Positions 9,430 to 17,135 of a stretch of 64,000 nt of DNA are shown piece after piece. The position numbers and the translations under genes are program-made. Source of the stretch: Nonomuraea jiangxiensis (GTDB taxonomy: Bacteria; Actinomycetota; Actinomycetes; Streptosporangiales; Streptosporangiaceae). Under the pieces are notes generated by a model, which was not told the DNA's origin, searched no databases, and saw only the letters and a program-made list of their open reading frames with translations. The stretch spans positions 124,001 through 188,000 of the forward strand of contig NZ_FNDJ01000012.1 in the NCBI RefSeq assembly GCF_900099965.1, given 5' to 3'. Position 1 is the first letter of the stretch; every line of letters begins with the position of its first letter.

Positions 9430-9663
9430 CAGGACGGAGCCGACGATGCCGCAGATGCGACCGGCCTGCACAGTGCCGCGGTTCTCGTAGTAAAGGCCGC
9501 TCTCGTCGATCTCGCGCAGCGCCCTGTTGCCCATCACCCAGGCGAAGGGGCCGAGGATGGAGCACACCACCAGGCTCAGGATGCCCAGCACGAGAATCGT
9601 GGTGCCGTTGGGGTGGCTCTGCACCGGGCCATAAGGGGATGGACCGTAATTCGGATAGGTCAT
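9361..9663 (-). CDS. Small DUF4190 membrane protein
   Basis: 100 residues: a short Pro/Tyr/Gly-rich head, a first helix (TTILVLGILSLVVCSILGPF), the conserved loop AWVMGNRALREIDESG and a second helix near the C-terminus. This two-helix hairpin with the G-x-x-A-L-R-E-I loop is DUF4190, common in actinobacteria and of unknown function. Its 3' end overlaps the TetR gene by 69 bp on the other strand. Confidence 0.8.
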   Translation of the reverse strand: MTYPNYGPSPYGPVQSHPNGTTILVLGILSLVVCSILGPFAWVMGNRALREIDESGLYYENRGTVQAGRICGIVGSVLLILAAAFAVLGLGAGLLSASYG

Positions 9664-9780
9664 AGCCGCTCCACCCCCGTCGCCCGCTGACGTCTGGAGG
9701 GATTTATACCACAGTCTCCGCGACGATCATGTTGCGTCATCATGGGACCGCACATGATCGGACTTTAGGAGCCTGCCCCC

Positions 9781-10578
9781 GTGCGTGAACGCACTCGTGC
9801 CTTCCTCGCCCATCCGCGCTTCCAGCGCTTCATCATCGGCGTCATCCTGATCAACGCGGCGACCCTGGGCCTCGAAACCGTCCCGCCCGTGGTCGAGCAG
9901 TACGGCCACCTGCTCACCGCGATCGACCACATCGCGCTCTACATCTTCGTCGCCGAACTGCTGGCCAAGATCTACGCCGAGCGCTCGGCCTTCCTCCGCG
10001 ACCCCTGGAACATCTTCGACACCACGATCGTCGCCATCGCCCTGGCACCCGCGACCGGCGGCCTGTCGGTGCTGCGCTCGCTGCGCATCCTGCGCGCGCT
10101 GCGGCTGCTGTCGGTGGTGCCGAGCCTGCGCCGAGTGGTGTCGGCGCTGCTGCGCGCGATGCCGGGGATGAGCTCGATCGTGGTGCTGCTCTCCCTGGTC
10201 CTGTACGTGGCCGCCGTCATGGCCACCAAGCTTTACGGCGAGAGCGCCCCGGAGCGCTTCGGCAGCCTGCCGACCTCGCTGTTCACCCTCTACCAGACGA
10301 TGACGGGCGACGACTGGGGCAACATCGCCAGGGAGGTGATGCAGACCCACCCCTCGGCCTGGATCTTCTTCACGATCTTCATTCTGGTGTGCACGTTCGT
10401 CGTGCTCAACCTCTTCATGGCCGTGGTCGTGAGCGCCATGGACGAGGAGAACGCCGAGGAACGGGCCGCGCTGGAGGACACCTCGGCGCACACCCAGCAG
10501 ATCCTGAACGAGCTCGCCGAGCTGCGCAAGGAGCTCGCCGAGCTGCGCCACGAGGCTTCCCAGCCGAGTCCCCGCTAG
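9781..10578 (+). CDS. Single-domain voltage-gated cation channel (BacNav/Cav-like)
   Basis: 265 residues with the full six-helix channel plan. S4 carries Arg at every third position (RSLRILRALRLLSVVPSLRR). The pore loop reads TLYQTMTGDDWGNIAREVM, S6 is followed by an acidic neck (SAMDEENAEE), and the C-terminus has heptads (ILNELAELRKELAELRHE) like the tetramer-forming coiled coil of bacterial sodium channels. The filter TGDDW differs from TLESW of sodium-selective NaChBac. It has two acids, like the engineered calcium-selective CavAb, and resembles the domain II filter of animal Cav channels. GTG start with AGGAG upstream. Ion selectivity is inferred only. Confidence 0.85.
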   Translation: MRERTRAFLAHPRFQRFIIGVILINAATLGLETVPPVVEQYGHLLTAIDHIALYIFVAELLAKIYAERSAFLRDPWNIFDTTIVAIALAPATGGLSVLRSLRILRALRLLSVVPSLRRVVSALLRAMPGMSSIVVLLSLVLYVAAVMATKLYGESAPERFGSLPTSLFTLYQTMTGDDWGNIAREVMQTHPSAWIFFTIFILVCTFVVLNLFMAVVVSAMDEENAEERAALEDTSAHTQQILNELAELRKELAELRHEASQPSPR

Positions 10579-11231
10579 CGCGAGTAGAACTCCACGACGA
10601 GCTGCTCGTCCACGGGGACGGTGATCTGCTCGCGTTCCGGCCTGTGCGTCAGGGTGACGCTCAGGCCGGCGTGGTCGACCGACAGGTACGGCGCGATGCG
10701 CTCGTCGGCGTGCACGCCCTCCGCCGCCGCCACGAACGGCGCCATCCCGCGCGAGCGCTCCCGGTCCGTGACGACCTGCCCGGGCCTGACCAGGTAACTG
10801 GGGATGTCCACCTTGCGGCCGTCCACGGCGATGTGCCCGTGGCAGATGTACTGACGGGCCGCGTAGATCGACGGCGCGAGCCCGGCCCGTAGCAGGACCG
10901 AGGCCAGCCGGCTCTCCAGCAGCGTGACCAGCTCCGCGCCGGAGGCGCCCGGCTTGCGGACGGCCAGGTCCCAGTAGCGGCGGAGCTGCCGCTCCGACAC
11001 GTCGTAGTACCAGCGCAGCTTCTGCTTCTCCAGCAGCCGCAGCCCGTAGTCGCCGGTGTTGCGGCGGTCGGTCCCGCGGCCGTGCTCGCCCGGCGGATAG
11101 GGGCGCTGGTCGAAGTAGCGGCGGGTCCGCACCCTCGCCGCGACCGCCGCCGTCGCCAGGCTGTCCGTCGACGGCGCCCCCGCGCGCTCCCACCTGTGCC
11201 GGGAAACGGCGCTGCGCAGCCTGCTGTGCAC
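10575..11231 (-). CDS. rpsD: 30S ribosomal protein S4, zinc-ligand-free form
   Basis: 218 residues. Core signatures are clear: YFDQRPYPPGEHGRG, the LLEKQKLRWYYDVSERQL block and the S4 RNA-binding domain (LESRLASVLLRAGLAPSIYAARQYICHGHIAVDGRKVDIPSY) ending VVEFYSR. The N-terminus lacks the four-Cys zinc knuckle of the C+ form. S4 nucleates 30S assembly by binding 16S rRNA. The gene stands alone, not in an alpha operon, which is common in actinobacteria. Whether it is the only copy or a zinc-starvation paralog cannot be told here. GTG start at 11231 has GGGGGA upstream. The frame stays open far upstream but without S4 homology. Its stop codon overlaps the channel gene stop (CTAG). Confidence 0.88.
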   Translation of the reverse strand: MHSRLRSAVSRHRWERAGAPSTDSLATAAVAARVRTRRYFDQRPYPPGEHGRGTDRRNTGDYGLRLLEKQKLRWYYDVSERQLRRYWDLAVRKPGASGAELVTLLESRLASVLLRAGLAPSIYAARQYICHGHIAVDGRKVDIPSYLVRPGQVVTDRERSRGMAPFVAAAEGVHADERIAPYLSVDHAGLSVTLTHRPEREQITVPVDEQLVVEFYSR

Positions 11232-11285
11232 GTGTTGATCCCCCGCTGACGGGGCGGCCTTCGCCGGACTTTTATGCTGGGCTCC

Positions 11286-12443
11286 ATGCCCCCAAGCCTC
11301 AAGATCGTGGGATTCGACACCTTCCTCGTCCGGCCCCGCTGGTTGTTCCTGCGGATCGACACCGACGAGGGGATCACCGGATGGGGCGAGCCGATCGTCG
11401 AGGGCCGCGCGGAGACGGTCAGGGAATGCGTGCACACCCTGATGGAGCGCCTGCTCGGCGCCGATCCCGGGCGGATCGAGGACCACTGGCAGCGCATGAC
11501 CAAGGGCGGCTTCTACCGGGGCGGGCCGGTGTTGTCGAGCGCGGTGGCCGGGATCGACCAGGCGCTCTGGGACATCAAGGGCAAGGCACTCGGCGTGCCG
11601 GTGCACGAGCTGCTCGGCGGCCCCGTACGGGATCGGGTGCGGGTCTACACCTGGATCGCCGGCGACTCGGCCGCGGAGCTGGCGGACGCGGCGGTGGCCA
11701 GAAAGGAGGCGGGGTTCACGGCGATGAAGTTCACGCCGTTCCAGGCCACGCCGCACGTGCCCGCCGCCGCGCAGGTGAAGGAGGCCGTGGGCCTTGTCGC
11801 GGCGCTGCGCGAGGCGGTGGGCGACGACGTGGACCTGGCGATGGACTTCCACGGCCGGCTCTCCCCCGCGGCGGCGCGGCGGGTGCTGCCGTTGCTGGAG
11901 CCGTACCTGCCGATGTTCGTGGAGGAGCCGGTGGTGCCGGAGCTCTCGCGCGACCTGCGTACCGTGGTGGAGGCCAGCTCGGTGCCGATCGCCACGGGCG
12001 AGCGGCTCTACTCGCGCTGGGACTTCCGCGAGGTGCTCGCGACCGGCATCGCGGTGGCCCAGCCGGACGTCTCGCACGCGGGGGGCATCTCGGAGCTGCG
12101 CAGGATCGCCGCGATGGCGGAGGCGTACGGGGTCGCGGTGGCGCCGCACTGCCCGCTGGGGCCGATCTCGCTGGCGGCCTCGCTCCAGCTCGACTTCGCC
12201 ACCCCGAACTTCCTCATCCAGGAGCAGTCCCTGGGCATCGGCTACCACCCGGGGAACGCGCTGCTGGACTATCTGGTGGATCCGTCGGTGTTCGCCTTCT
12301 CCGACGGGTACGTCGAGCGTCCCGTCGCGCCCGGGCTGGGGATCGAGGTGGACGAGCGGGCCGTCCGAGAGGCGGCCGAGCGCGGGCACGCCTGGCGCAA
12401 CGAGGTGTGGGAGCACCCGGACGGGTCGTTCGCCGAATGGTGA
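11286..12443 (+). CDS. dgoD: D-galactonate dehydratase (enolase superfamily)
   Basis: 385 residues, closely following the E. coli DgoD pattern: GITGWGEPIVEGRA, GGFYRGGPVLSSAVAGIDQALWD (read in pieces), metal-binding Asp in AMDFHGR, Glu in FVEEPV, Glu in ATGERLYSRWDF and the catalytic His in APHCPLGP, ending WRNEVWEHPDGSFAEW. It dehydrates D-galactonate to 2-keto-3-deoxygalactonate. Relatives act on other sugar acids, so the exact substrate is inferred. An in-frame ATG at 11274 is the alternative start. No other galactonate genes lie next to it, but a KDPG/KDPGal-aldolase-like gene occurs at 31.3 kb. Confidence 0.87.
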   Translation: MPPSLKIVGFDTFLVRPRWLFLRIDTDEGITGWGEPIVEGRAETVRECVHTLMERLLGADPGRIEDHWQRMTKGGFYRGGPVLSSAVAGIDQALWDIKGKALGVPVHELLGGPVRDRVRVYTWIAGDSAAELADAAVARKEAGFTAMKFTPFQATPHVPAAAQVKEAVGLVAALREAVGDDVDLAMDFHGRLSPAAARRVLPLLEPYLPMFVEEPVVPELSRDLRTVVEASSVPIATGERLYSRWDFREVLATGIAVAQPDVSHAGGISELRRIAAMAEAYGVAVAPHCPLGPISLAASLQLDFATPNFLIQEQSLGIGYHPGNALLDYLVDPSVFAFSDGYVERPVAPGLGIEVDERAVREAAERGHAWRNEVWEHPDGSFAEW

Positions 12444-12495
12444 TATTCCGGACATACCTTTGCATTGGCCCGAAGAGTGCGCCCGCCTCTCTAGC

Positions 12496-13398
12496 ATGAG
12501 ACCGGTGACCGGGACGCACCGACCCTCAGATCCCCCCTTACCCAACAATTCCCCCATTCCGTTCGGGGAGGCCCGAACGTCGGCCGACCAGGCAGTGCCG
12601 GCGGCCGATCGTGGCGAGCGGCGCCGGCGGGCGCTGATGGCGGGCGGAGTGGTGACCGGGACGCTGATGCTGGTCTCGGCCGGGGTGCTGATGACCGGCG
12701 CGTTCGGCACGAGAACGCTCGACGCGGCCGACTGGCCGGGCAGCCACGCCTCCCGGGACCCGGGCCGGTTCGCCCTCGAATCGTCCGCCACCGCCCGCCG
12801 GAACTCACGGCCGTCGCCCTCGGGCGCGCTGACGGCCACCCCACCGGCCTCGGGACAGCCGGCCTCGGGACAGCCGGTATCGGGCCCGCCGGCGCCCTCG
12901 CCCCGCGCGTCCGCTTCGGCGGCGTCCGGCGCGACGACGCCCGGCCGATCGATCCCGCCATCGGGCTCGCTACGGTCCGGCGGCCGCGGCAACCCCGCCG
13001 CCCAGGGTGCGGGCGGCACCGGTGGTGCGCTGCCCGGTCGCGGGCCCGTCTCCTCCCGAGCCCTCGGCGGCGGGGTCGTCACCTCGCGGGCGCCCGTCAC
13101 CTCACGCGCGCCGGTCGTCAGCGGGGGCCGCCCGCCGATCACCCGGACCCCGGCCACCGCCGGCACCCTCCTCGGAACCGAGTCCGGCGACACCCCCGGG
13201 ACCGTGCCCGGCAACGCGGGGACCAAGCCGCACACCAGCGCCACGACCTTCGGTACGGCCTCCGGCTCGCCGGAACCAGGCCGCGACCGGCCCGCCACCA
13301 CCCCGATCAAGATCCTGGAGTCCGGCCCCGACCCCGCGGCATCCGACACCCCGTCCGGCACGCGCGAAGAAGCCGCCGACCCCCCGGCGACCCGTTAG
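12496..13398 (+). CDS. Mucin-like single-pass membrane protein of unknown function
   Basis: 300 residues. A hydrophilic N-terminus ends with a basic cluster (RGERRRR), followed by one membrane helix (ALMAGGVVTGTLMLVSAGVL) and a ~200-residue Ser/Thr/Pro/Gly-rich outside region. Three 15-bp tandem copies (12844-12888) encode P-A-S-G-Q style repeats. No enzyme motif is seen. It could be a cell-surface stalk. The start is uncertain (ATG 12496 or GTG 12505), with only weak ribosome binding, and the gene call rests on the coherent topology. Confidence 0.5.
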   Translation: MRPVTGTHRPSDPPLPNNSPIPFGEARTSADQAVPAADRGERRRRALMAGGVVTGTLMLVSAGVLMTGAFGTRTLDAADWPGSHASRDPGRFALESSATARRNSRPSPSGALTATPPASGQPASGQPVSGPPAPSPRASASAASGATTPGRSIPPSGSLRSGGRGNPAAQGAGGTGGALPGRGPVSSRALGGGVVTSRAPVTSRAPVVSGGRPPITRTPATAGTLLGTESGDTPGTVPGNAGTKPHTSATTFGTASGSPEPGRDRPATTPIKILESGPDPAASDTPSGTREEAADPPATR

Positions 13399-13403
13399 CC
13401 GGG

Positions 13404-13436
13404 GCCGTCAGGGGAGCCGGCCGGTCCCCTGACGGC
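13404..13436. terminator. Hairpin terminator at the 3' junction of two convergent genes
   Basis: A 12-bp stem (13404-13415 with 13425-13436; core CCGTCAGGGGA/TCCCCTGACGG) with a 9-nt loop. It lies just after the mucin-like gene and overlaps the last codons of the convergent TetR gene. Confidence 0.7.
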
Positions 13437-14088
13437 GGGCCTGTTCCATGCCCGCGAGCAGGTAGCCGAGCCCCTCGTCGAACGTGGCGTCCCACTCGTG
13501 GTCGAGGCCGTGCTCGGCGAGGGCCGGATAGCGGTCGGCCCGCTCCCGCAGGAACCCCTCCGTCCCCTCCTCCTCGCGGTCCTGCCACGTCACCTGCATG
13601 ACGACCGAGCCCATCACGTAGTTCGACAGGCTGTACGCGGCCGCCTTGGGAGCGGCGAGCCCCGCGGCGATCAGGGTCTCGTAGAGGAACTCGGTGCGCT
13701 CCAGCGCGTTCGGCCCCATGAGCGGCCGGTCGAGGATGGTGGCCGACCACGGGTGGCGCAGCAGTGCGGCCCGCCACCCGCCGATCAGCGCGCGGACGGG
13801 CGCATGCCAGCCGTCCCCGCCCCCGTCCGTCGTGTCGTCCATCGTGGCCCGTGACGGCACCCGCACCTCGCCGAACACGGCATCCAGTGCCAGGTCCAGG
13901 ACGTCGTCCTTGGTCCTGACGTGCCAGTAGAGGGTGGTCGAGCCGGTGTCGAGCCGCTCGGCCAGGCGGCGCATGGTCAGCCGCCCCACGCCCTCCCCGT
14001 CGAGCAGCGCCACCGCCTCGGCCACGATCCGCTCCAGCGTCAGTGTCTGCCTGGGCGCCTTCCGTGGGCGCGACCACACGTTGTCCAC
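13408..14088 (-). CDS. TetR family regulator (TetR_C tetracycline-repressor-like C-domain)
   Basis: 226 residues. The N-terminus has RQTLTLERIVAEAVALLDGEG then LTMRRLAERLDTGSTTLYWHV, the HTH of the tetracycline-repressor subgroup. The C-terminal domain (ALIGGWRAALLRHPWSATIL onward) matches that subgroup. It is divergent from the ABC-F ATPase, with 76 bp between them that hold repeat motifs, so it probably controls that gene and itself. Inducer unknown. Confidence 0.85.
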   Translation of the reverse strand: MDNVWSRPRKAPRQTLTLERIVAEAVALLDGEGVGRLTMRRLAERLDTGSTTLYWHVRTKDDVLDLALDAVFGEVRVPSRATMDDTTDGGGDGWHAPVRALIGGWRAALLRHPWSATILDRPLMGPNALERTEFLYETLIAAGLAAPKAAAYSLSNYVMGSVVMQVTWQDREEEGTEGFLRERADRYPALAEHGLDHEWDATFDEGLGYLLAGMEQARRQGTGRLP

Positions 14089-14111
14089 CCGGTGATAATA
14101 CGTTGTACGAG

Positions 14112-14148
14112 AGACCGGATCGATGGTCTAGTAAGTGGATCGAAGGTC
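14112..14148. promoter_or_regulatory. Candidate TetR operator region with direct and inverted repeats
   Basis: Two direct repeats GGATCGATGGTC (14117-14128) and GGATCGAAGGTC (14137-14148) are spaced exactly 20 bp apart. The first lies inside AGACC-N8-GGTCT (14112-14129). They lie between the divergent TetR and ABC-F start codons, just before the ABC-F ribosome-binding site. Confidence 0.5.
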
Positions 14149-14164
14149 GAGAAGGGAGCCTCCC

Positions 14165-15739
14165 GTGGGGCACATCGAGGTGAGTGGGCTGACGTACCTG
14201 CTGCCCGACGGGCGGCCGCTGCTGCTGGAGGCGTCGTTCAAGATCGCCGACGGCGCCAAGGCGGCCCTGGTGGGGCCGAACGGCGCGGGCAAGACCACGC
14301 TGCTGCGGCTGATCGCGGGCGAGCTCCACCCGTCCGACGGCCGGATCGCGAGCAGCGGCGGCATCGGCGTGATGCGCCAGTTCACCGGCCCGGGCACCGT
14401 GCACGACCTCCTGCTCGGCGTGGCGCCGCAGCGCGTACGGCAGGCCGCCGCGGCACTTGAGGCGGCGGAGGCGGCCCTCGCGCGGGCGGACGACGAGCCG
14501 GCCCAGCTCGCCTACGCGCAGGCCCTGGCCGACTACTCCGACGCCGGCGGCTACGAGCTGGAGGTGGTGTGGGACGTGTGCGCCACCGAGGCGCTCGGCC
14601 TGCCGTACGAGCGGGTGAAGGACAGGGACCTGGCCACGCTGTCCGGCGGGGAGCAGAAGCGGCTCGTGCTGGCGGCGCTGCTGCGCGGGCCCGACGAGAT
14701 CCTGCTGCTCGACGAGCCGGACAACTTCCTGGACGTGCCGGCCAAGCAGTGGCTGGAGCGGGCGATCAGGGGCTCGGCCAAGACGGTGCTGCTCGTCTCG
14801 CACGACCGGCGGCTGCTGGCCGAGGCGGCCGACCGGATCGTGACCGTGGAGGGGCGCGGGGTGTGGGTGCACGGCGGCGGGTTCGCCGGTTACGCCGAGG
14901 CCCGGCGGCGGCGCGGGGAGCGGCTGGAGGAGCTGCGGCGGCGCTGGGAGGACGAGCGGGGCAAGCTGCGGCGGCTGGTGCACACGCTGCGGCAGCGCTC
15001 GGCCCACAACGACGCGCTGGCGGGGGCGTACCGGTCGGCGGTGACGCGGCTGGAGCGGTTCGAGCGGGCGGGGCCGCCCGAGCGGGCGCCGAAGGAGCAG
15101 AACGTCCGCATGCGGCTGCGCGGCGGGCGCACCGGGAAGCGGGCTGTGGTGTGCGAGGAACTGGAGCTGACCGGGCTGCTGCGGCCGTTCTCCACCGAGA
15201 TCTGGTACGGCGAGCGGGTCGGCGTGCTCGGCCTGAACGGCACCGGCAAGACCCATTTCCTGCGGCTACTGGCCGGGGAGCCGGTCGCGCACCGTGGCGT
15301 GGCCCGGCTGGGCGCCCGGGTCGTGCCCGGCCATTTCGCGCAGACCCATCTCCGGCCCGACCTGCACGGTCGGGCCGCCGTGGACGTGGTGATGCGGGAA
15401 CACGCCATGACCAGGAACGAGGCGATGGCGGCGCTGGCCCGCTACGAGCTGGCGGCGGCGGGCGGGCAGCCGTTCGAGACACTGTCGGGCGGGCAGCAGG
15501 CCCGGCTGCAGATCCTGCTGCTGGAGTTGTCGGGGGCGACGTTGCTGCTGCTCGACGAGCCGACCGACAACCTCGACCTGGCCAGCGCGGAGGCGTTGCA
15601 GCAGGGGTTGGCGGGGTTCGAGGGCACGGTCCTGGCCGTCACGCACGACCGGTGGTTCGCCGACGACCTCGACCGCCACCTGATCTTCGGCGCCGACGGC
15701 ACCGTACGGGAGCACGACGACCCCCGCTGGGACCTCTAG
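14165..15739 (+). CDS. ABC-F family ATPase (ribosome-associated, possible antibiotic resistance)
   Basis: 524 residues with two ABC cassettes and no membrane helices. First cassette: Walker A GPNGAGKTTLL, signature LSGGEQKRL, Walker B LLLDEPDNFLD. Second: GLNGTGKTHFL, LSGGQQARL, LLLDEPTDNLD. A charged Arg-rich linker joins them (~residues 240-300). ABC-F proteins act on ribosomes, either as housekeeping factors or by displacing antibiotics. The divergent TetR regulator suggests drug-induced protection, but that is inference. GTG at 14165 has AGGGAG 6 nt upstream, better than the in-frame ATG at 14135. Confidence 0.87.
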   Translation: MGHIEVSGLTYLLPDGRPLLLEASFKIADGAKAALVGPNGAGKTTLLRLIAGELHPSDGRIASSGGIGVMRQFTGPGTVHDLLLGVAPQRVRQAAAALEAAEAALARADDEPAQLAYAQALADYSDAGGYELEVVWDVCATEALGLPYERVKDRDLATLSGGEQKRLVLAALLRGPDEILLLDEPDNFLDVPAKQWLERAIRGSAKTVLLVSHDRRLLAEAADRIVTVEGRGVWVHGGGFAGYAEARRRRGERLEELRRRWEDERGKLRRLVHTLRQRSAHNDALAGAYRSAVTRLERFERAGPPERAPKEQNVRMRLRGGRTGKRAVVCEELELTGLLRPFSTEIWYGERVGVLGLNGTGKTHFLRLLAGEPVAHRGVARLGARVVPGHFAQTHLRPDLHGRAAVDVVMREHAMTRNEAMAALARYELAAAGGQPFETLSGGQQARLQILLLELSGATLLLLDEPTDNLDLASAEALQQGLAGFEGTVLAVTHDRWFADDLDRHLIFGADGTVREHDDPRWDL

Positions 15740-15762
15740 CCGGGAGCGCGACGACCCGCGCT

Positions 15763-15783
15763 CGGGCTTCTGACGGAAGCCCG
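15763..15783. terminator. Hairpin between ABC-F and ROK genes
   Basis: CGGGCTTC (15763-15770) pairs with GAAGCCCG (15776-15783) around a 5-nt loop. It sits between two convergent genes and could serve both. Confidence 0.6.
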
Positions 15784-15798
15784 GACCCGGACCTGGCC

Positions 15799-16995
15799 CT
15801 AGCCGGAGACGCCGCGGAGGACGGAGACCGTCATGGCCTCGTCCACCGCCTCGGGCGAGAGCACGTGGTCGAGCACCATCACCGCGCAGCCGCTGATGCC
15901 CGCCCCCGCGCCCAGCCGGCTCGGCTCGATGCGCAGCCGCCGGGTGGCCAGGGCCGTGGAGCGACGGTAGACGACCTCGCGGATGCTCGACATGAGCGGC
16001 CCGAACGCCTCGGCCACGTCACCCCCGAGCACCACCACGGACGGGTTGAGGATGTTGACCGCCCCGGCCAGCACCTCGCCGATCCTGCGCCCGGCCTCCC
16101 GCACGGTGGCCATCGTCTCGGCGTCGCCCGCGCGCACCAGCGCCGTCACGTCGGCGATGGTCTTGACGTCCTTGCCGTGCGCCCGCAACTCGCGAAGGAG
16201 CGCGGTGCCGCTGGCCACGGAGTCCACGCAGCCGGTGTTGCCGCAGCGGCACAGCACGTCGCCGCCGTCCAGCACCGGGATGTGCCCGATCTCGCCCGCA
16301 GCGCCGAGGGCGCCGCGCAGGATCTCGCCGCCGGCGATCACGCCTGCGCCGATCCGCGTCGAGATCTTCACGAACATCAGGTCCTTCAGCTCGGGGTAGA
16401 TCCCCCGGTGCTCGCCGATGGCCAGCACGTTGACGTCGTTGTCCACGAGCACGGGGACGGGGAAGCGCTCCTGGATGATCGGCGGGATCACCACGCCGGT
16501 CCAGGACGCCATCACCCGTGCGCTCTCCGTGCGGCCGTGCGCGAACTCGACCGTGGCCGGCACGCCCATCCCGACGCCTCTGATCATCGAGTGCGGCCGG
16601 TCGCCGAGCAGCTCGTCCCAGGTGTCCATGATCAGCGGCAGCACGGTGTCGGGGCCCTGCTCCACGTCCATCGCGAACATGCGCCCCGCCAGCTCCCGCC
16701 CGGCCAGGTCGCACACGGCCACCCGGGTGCGGCTGGCGCCGAGCGCGGCCACCAGCACCACGCCGCCCGCGGCGTTGAACTCCAGCCGGACCGGCGGCCG
16801 CCCGCCGGTGGAGGGGGCGTCGTCGCGCTCCACGACCAGGCCGCGTTCCAGCAGCTCACCGACGCGCAGCTGCACCGCGGGACGCGACAGGCCGGTCACC
16901 CGGCCGAGGTCGGCCCGCGTCACGGCCTCACCGGTGCGGATGAGGCGAAGAATCTCGCCACTCGTGGCGAGATTCGCTGCGGTACGTCGTGGCAT
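15799..16995 (-). CDS. ROK family transcriptional regulator, divergent from the Entner-Doudoroff operon
   Basis: 398 residues. The N-terminal winged helix (EAVTRADLGRVTGLSRPAVQ, then GGRPP) precedes a ROK sugar-kinase-like domain with the ATP/sugar loop LGASRTRVAVCDLAG, the ExGH-type segment GAAGEIGHIPV and the zinc motif CRCGNTGCVDS. ROK regulators sense sugars or sugar phosphates. Here it is divergent from zwf-edd-glk-eda, so it is the natural candidate to control glucose catabolism. A perfect 26-bp palindrome lies in its own first codons. A few residues before GRPP fit the usual wing. Confidence 0.88.
   Translation of the reverse strand: MPRRTAANLATSGEILRLIRTGEAVTRADLGRVTGLSRPAVQLRVGELLERGLVVERDDAPSTGGRPPVRLEFNAAGGVVLVAALGASRTRVAVCDLAGRELAGRMFAMDVEQGPDTVLPLIMDTWDELLGDRPHSMIRGVGMGVPATVEFAHGRTESARVMASWTGVVIPPIIQERFPVPVLVDNDVNVLAIGEHRGIYPELKDLMFVKISTRIGAGVIAGGEILRGALGAAGEIGHIPVLDGGDVLCRCGNTGCVDSVASGTALLRELRAHGKDVKTIADVTALVRAGDAETMATVREAGRRIGEVLAGAVNILNPSVVVLGGDVAEAFGPLMSSIREVVYRRSTALATRRLRIEPSRLGAGAGISGCAVMVLDHVLSPEAVDEAMTVSVLRGVSG
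16950..16975. promoter_or_regulatory. Perfect 26-bp palindrome inside the 5' end of the ROK gene
   Basis: GAATCTCGCCAC (16950-16961) and GTGGCGAGATTC (16964-16975) are exact 12-bp inverted arms with a 2-bp centre. In the ROK gene it covers about codons 7-16. It could be an autoregulatory operator, a roadblock for RNA polymerase, or an mRNA hairpin limiting translation. Confidence 0.6.
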
Positions 16996-17024
16996 CGGTT
17001 AAGTGAACCACACGGTGTTAGGTA

Positions 17025-17047
17025 ATGAAAAGTCCATACTTTTTCAT
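17025..17047. promoter_or_regulatory. Inverted repeat in the ROK-zwf divergent promoter region
   Basis: ATGAAAAGT (17025-17033) and ACTTTTTCAT (17038-17047) form an inverted repeat with one extra T, in the most A+T-rich part of the 140-bp gap between the ROK and zwf starts. It is a candidate promoter/operator. Confidence 0.5.
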
Positions 17048-17135
17048 CTCGAATGTCAAAACTCGGCTTGTGTGCGACCCAAACTCCGGTTAGTGTCCGT
17101 TCTGTCCTGCTTACAGATCATCGGAGCCTTCAGCC

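Noticed and set aside
11232..13361. Minus-strand frame open far upstream of rpsD (928 codons in total)
   Set aside because: Only the last 218 codons resemble S4. The rest is antisense to dgoD and the mucin-like gene, with no family match.
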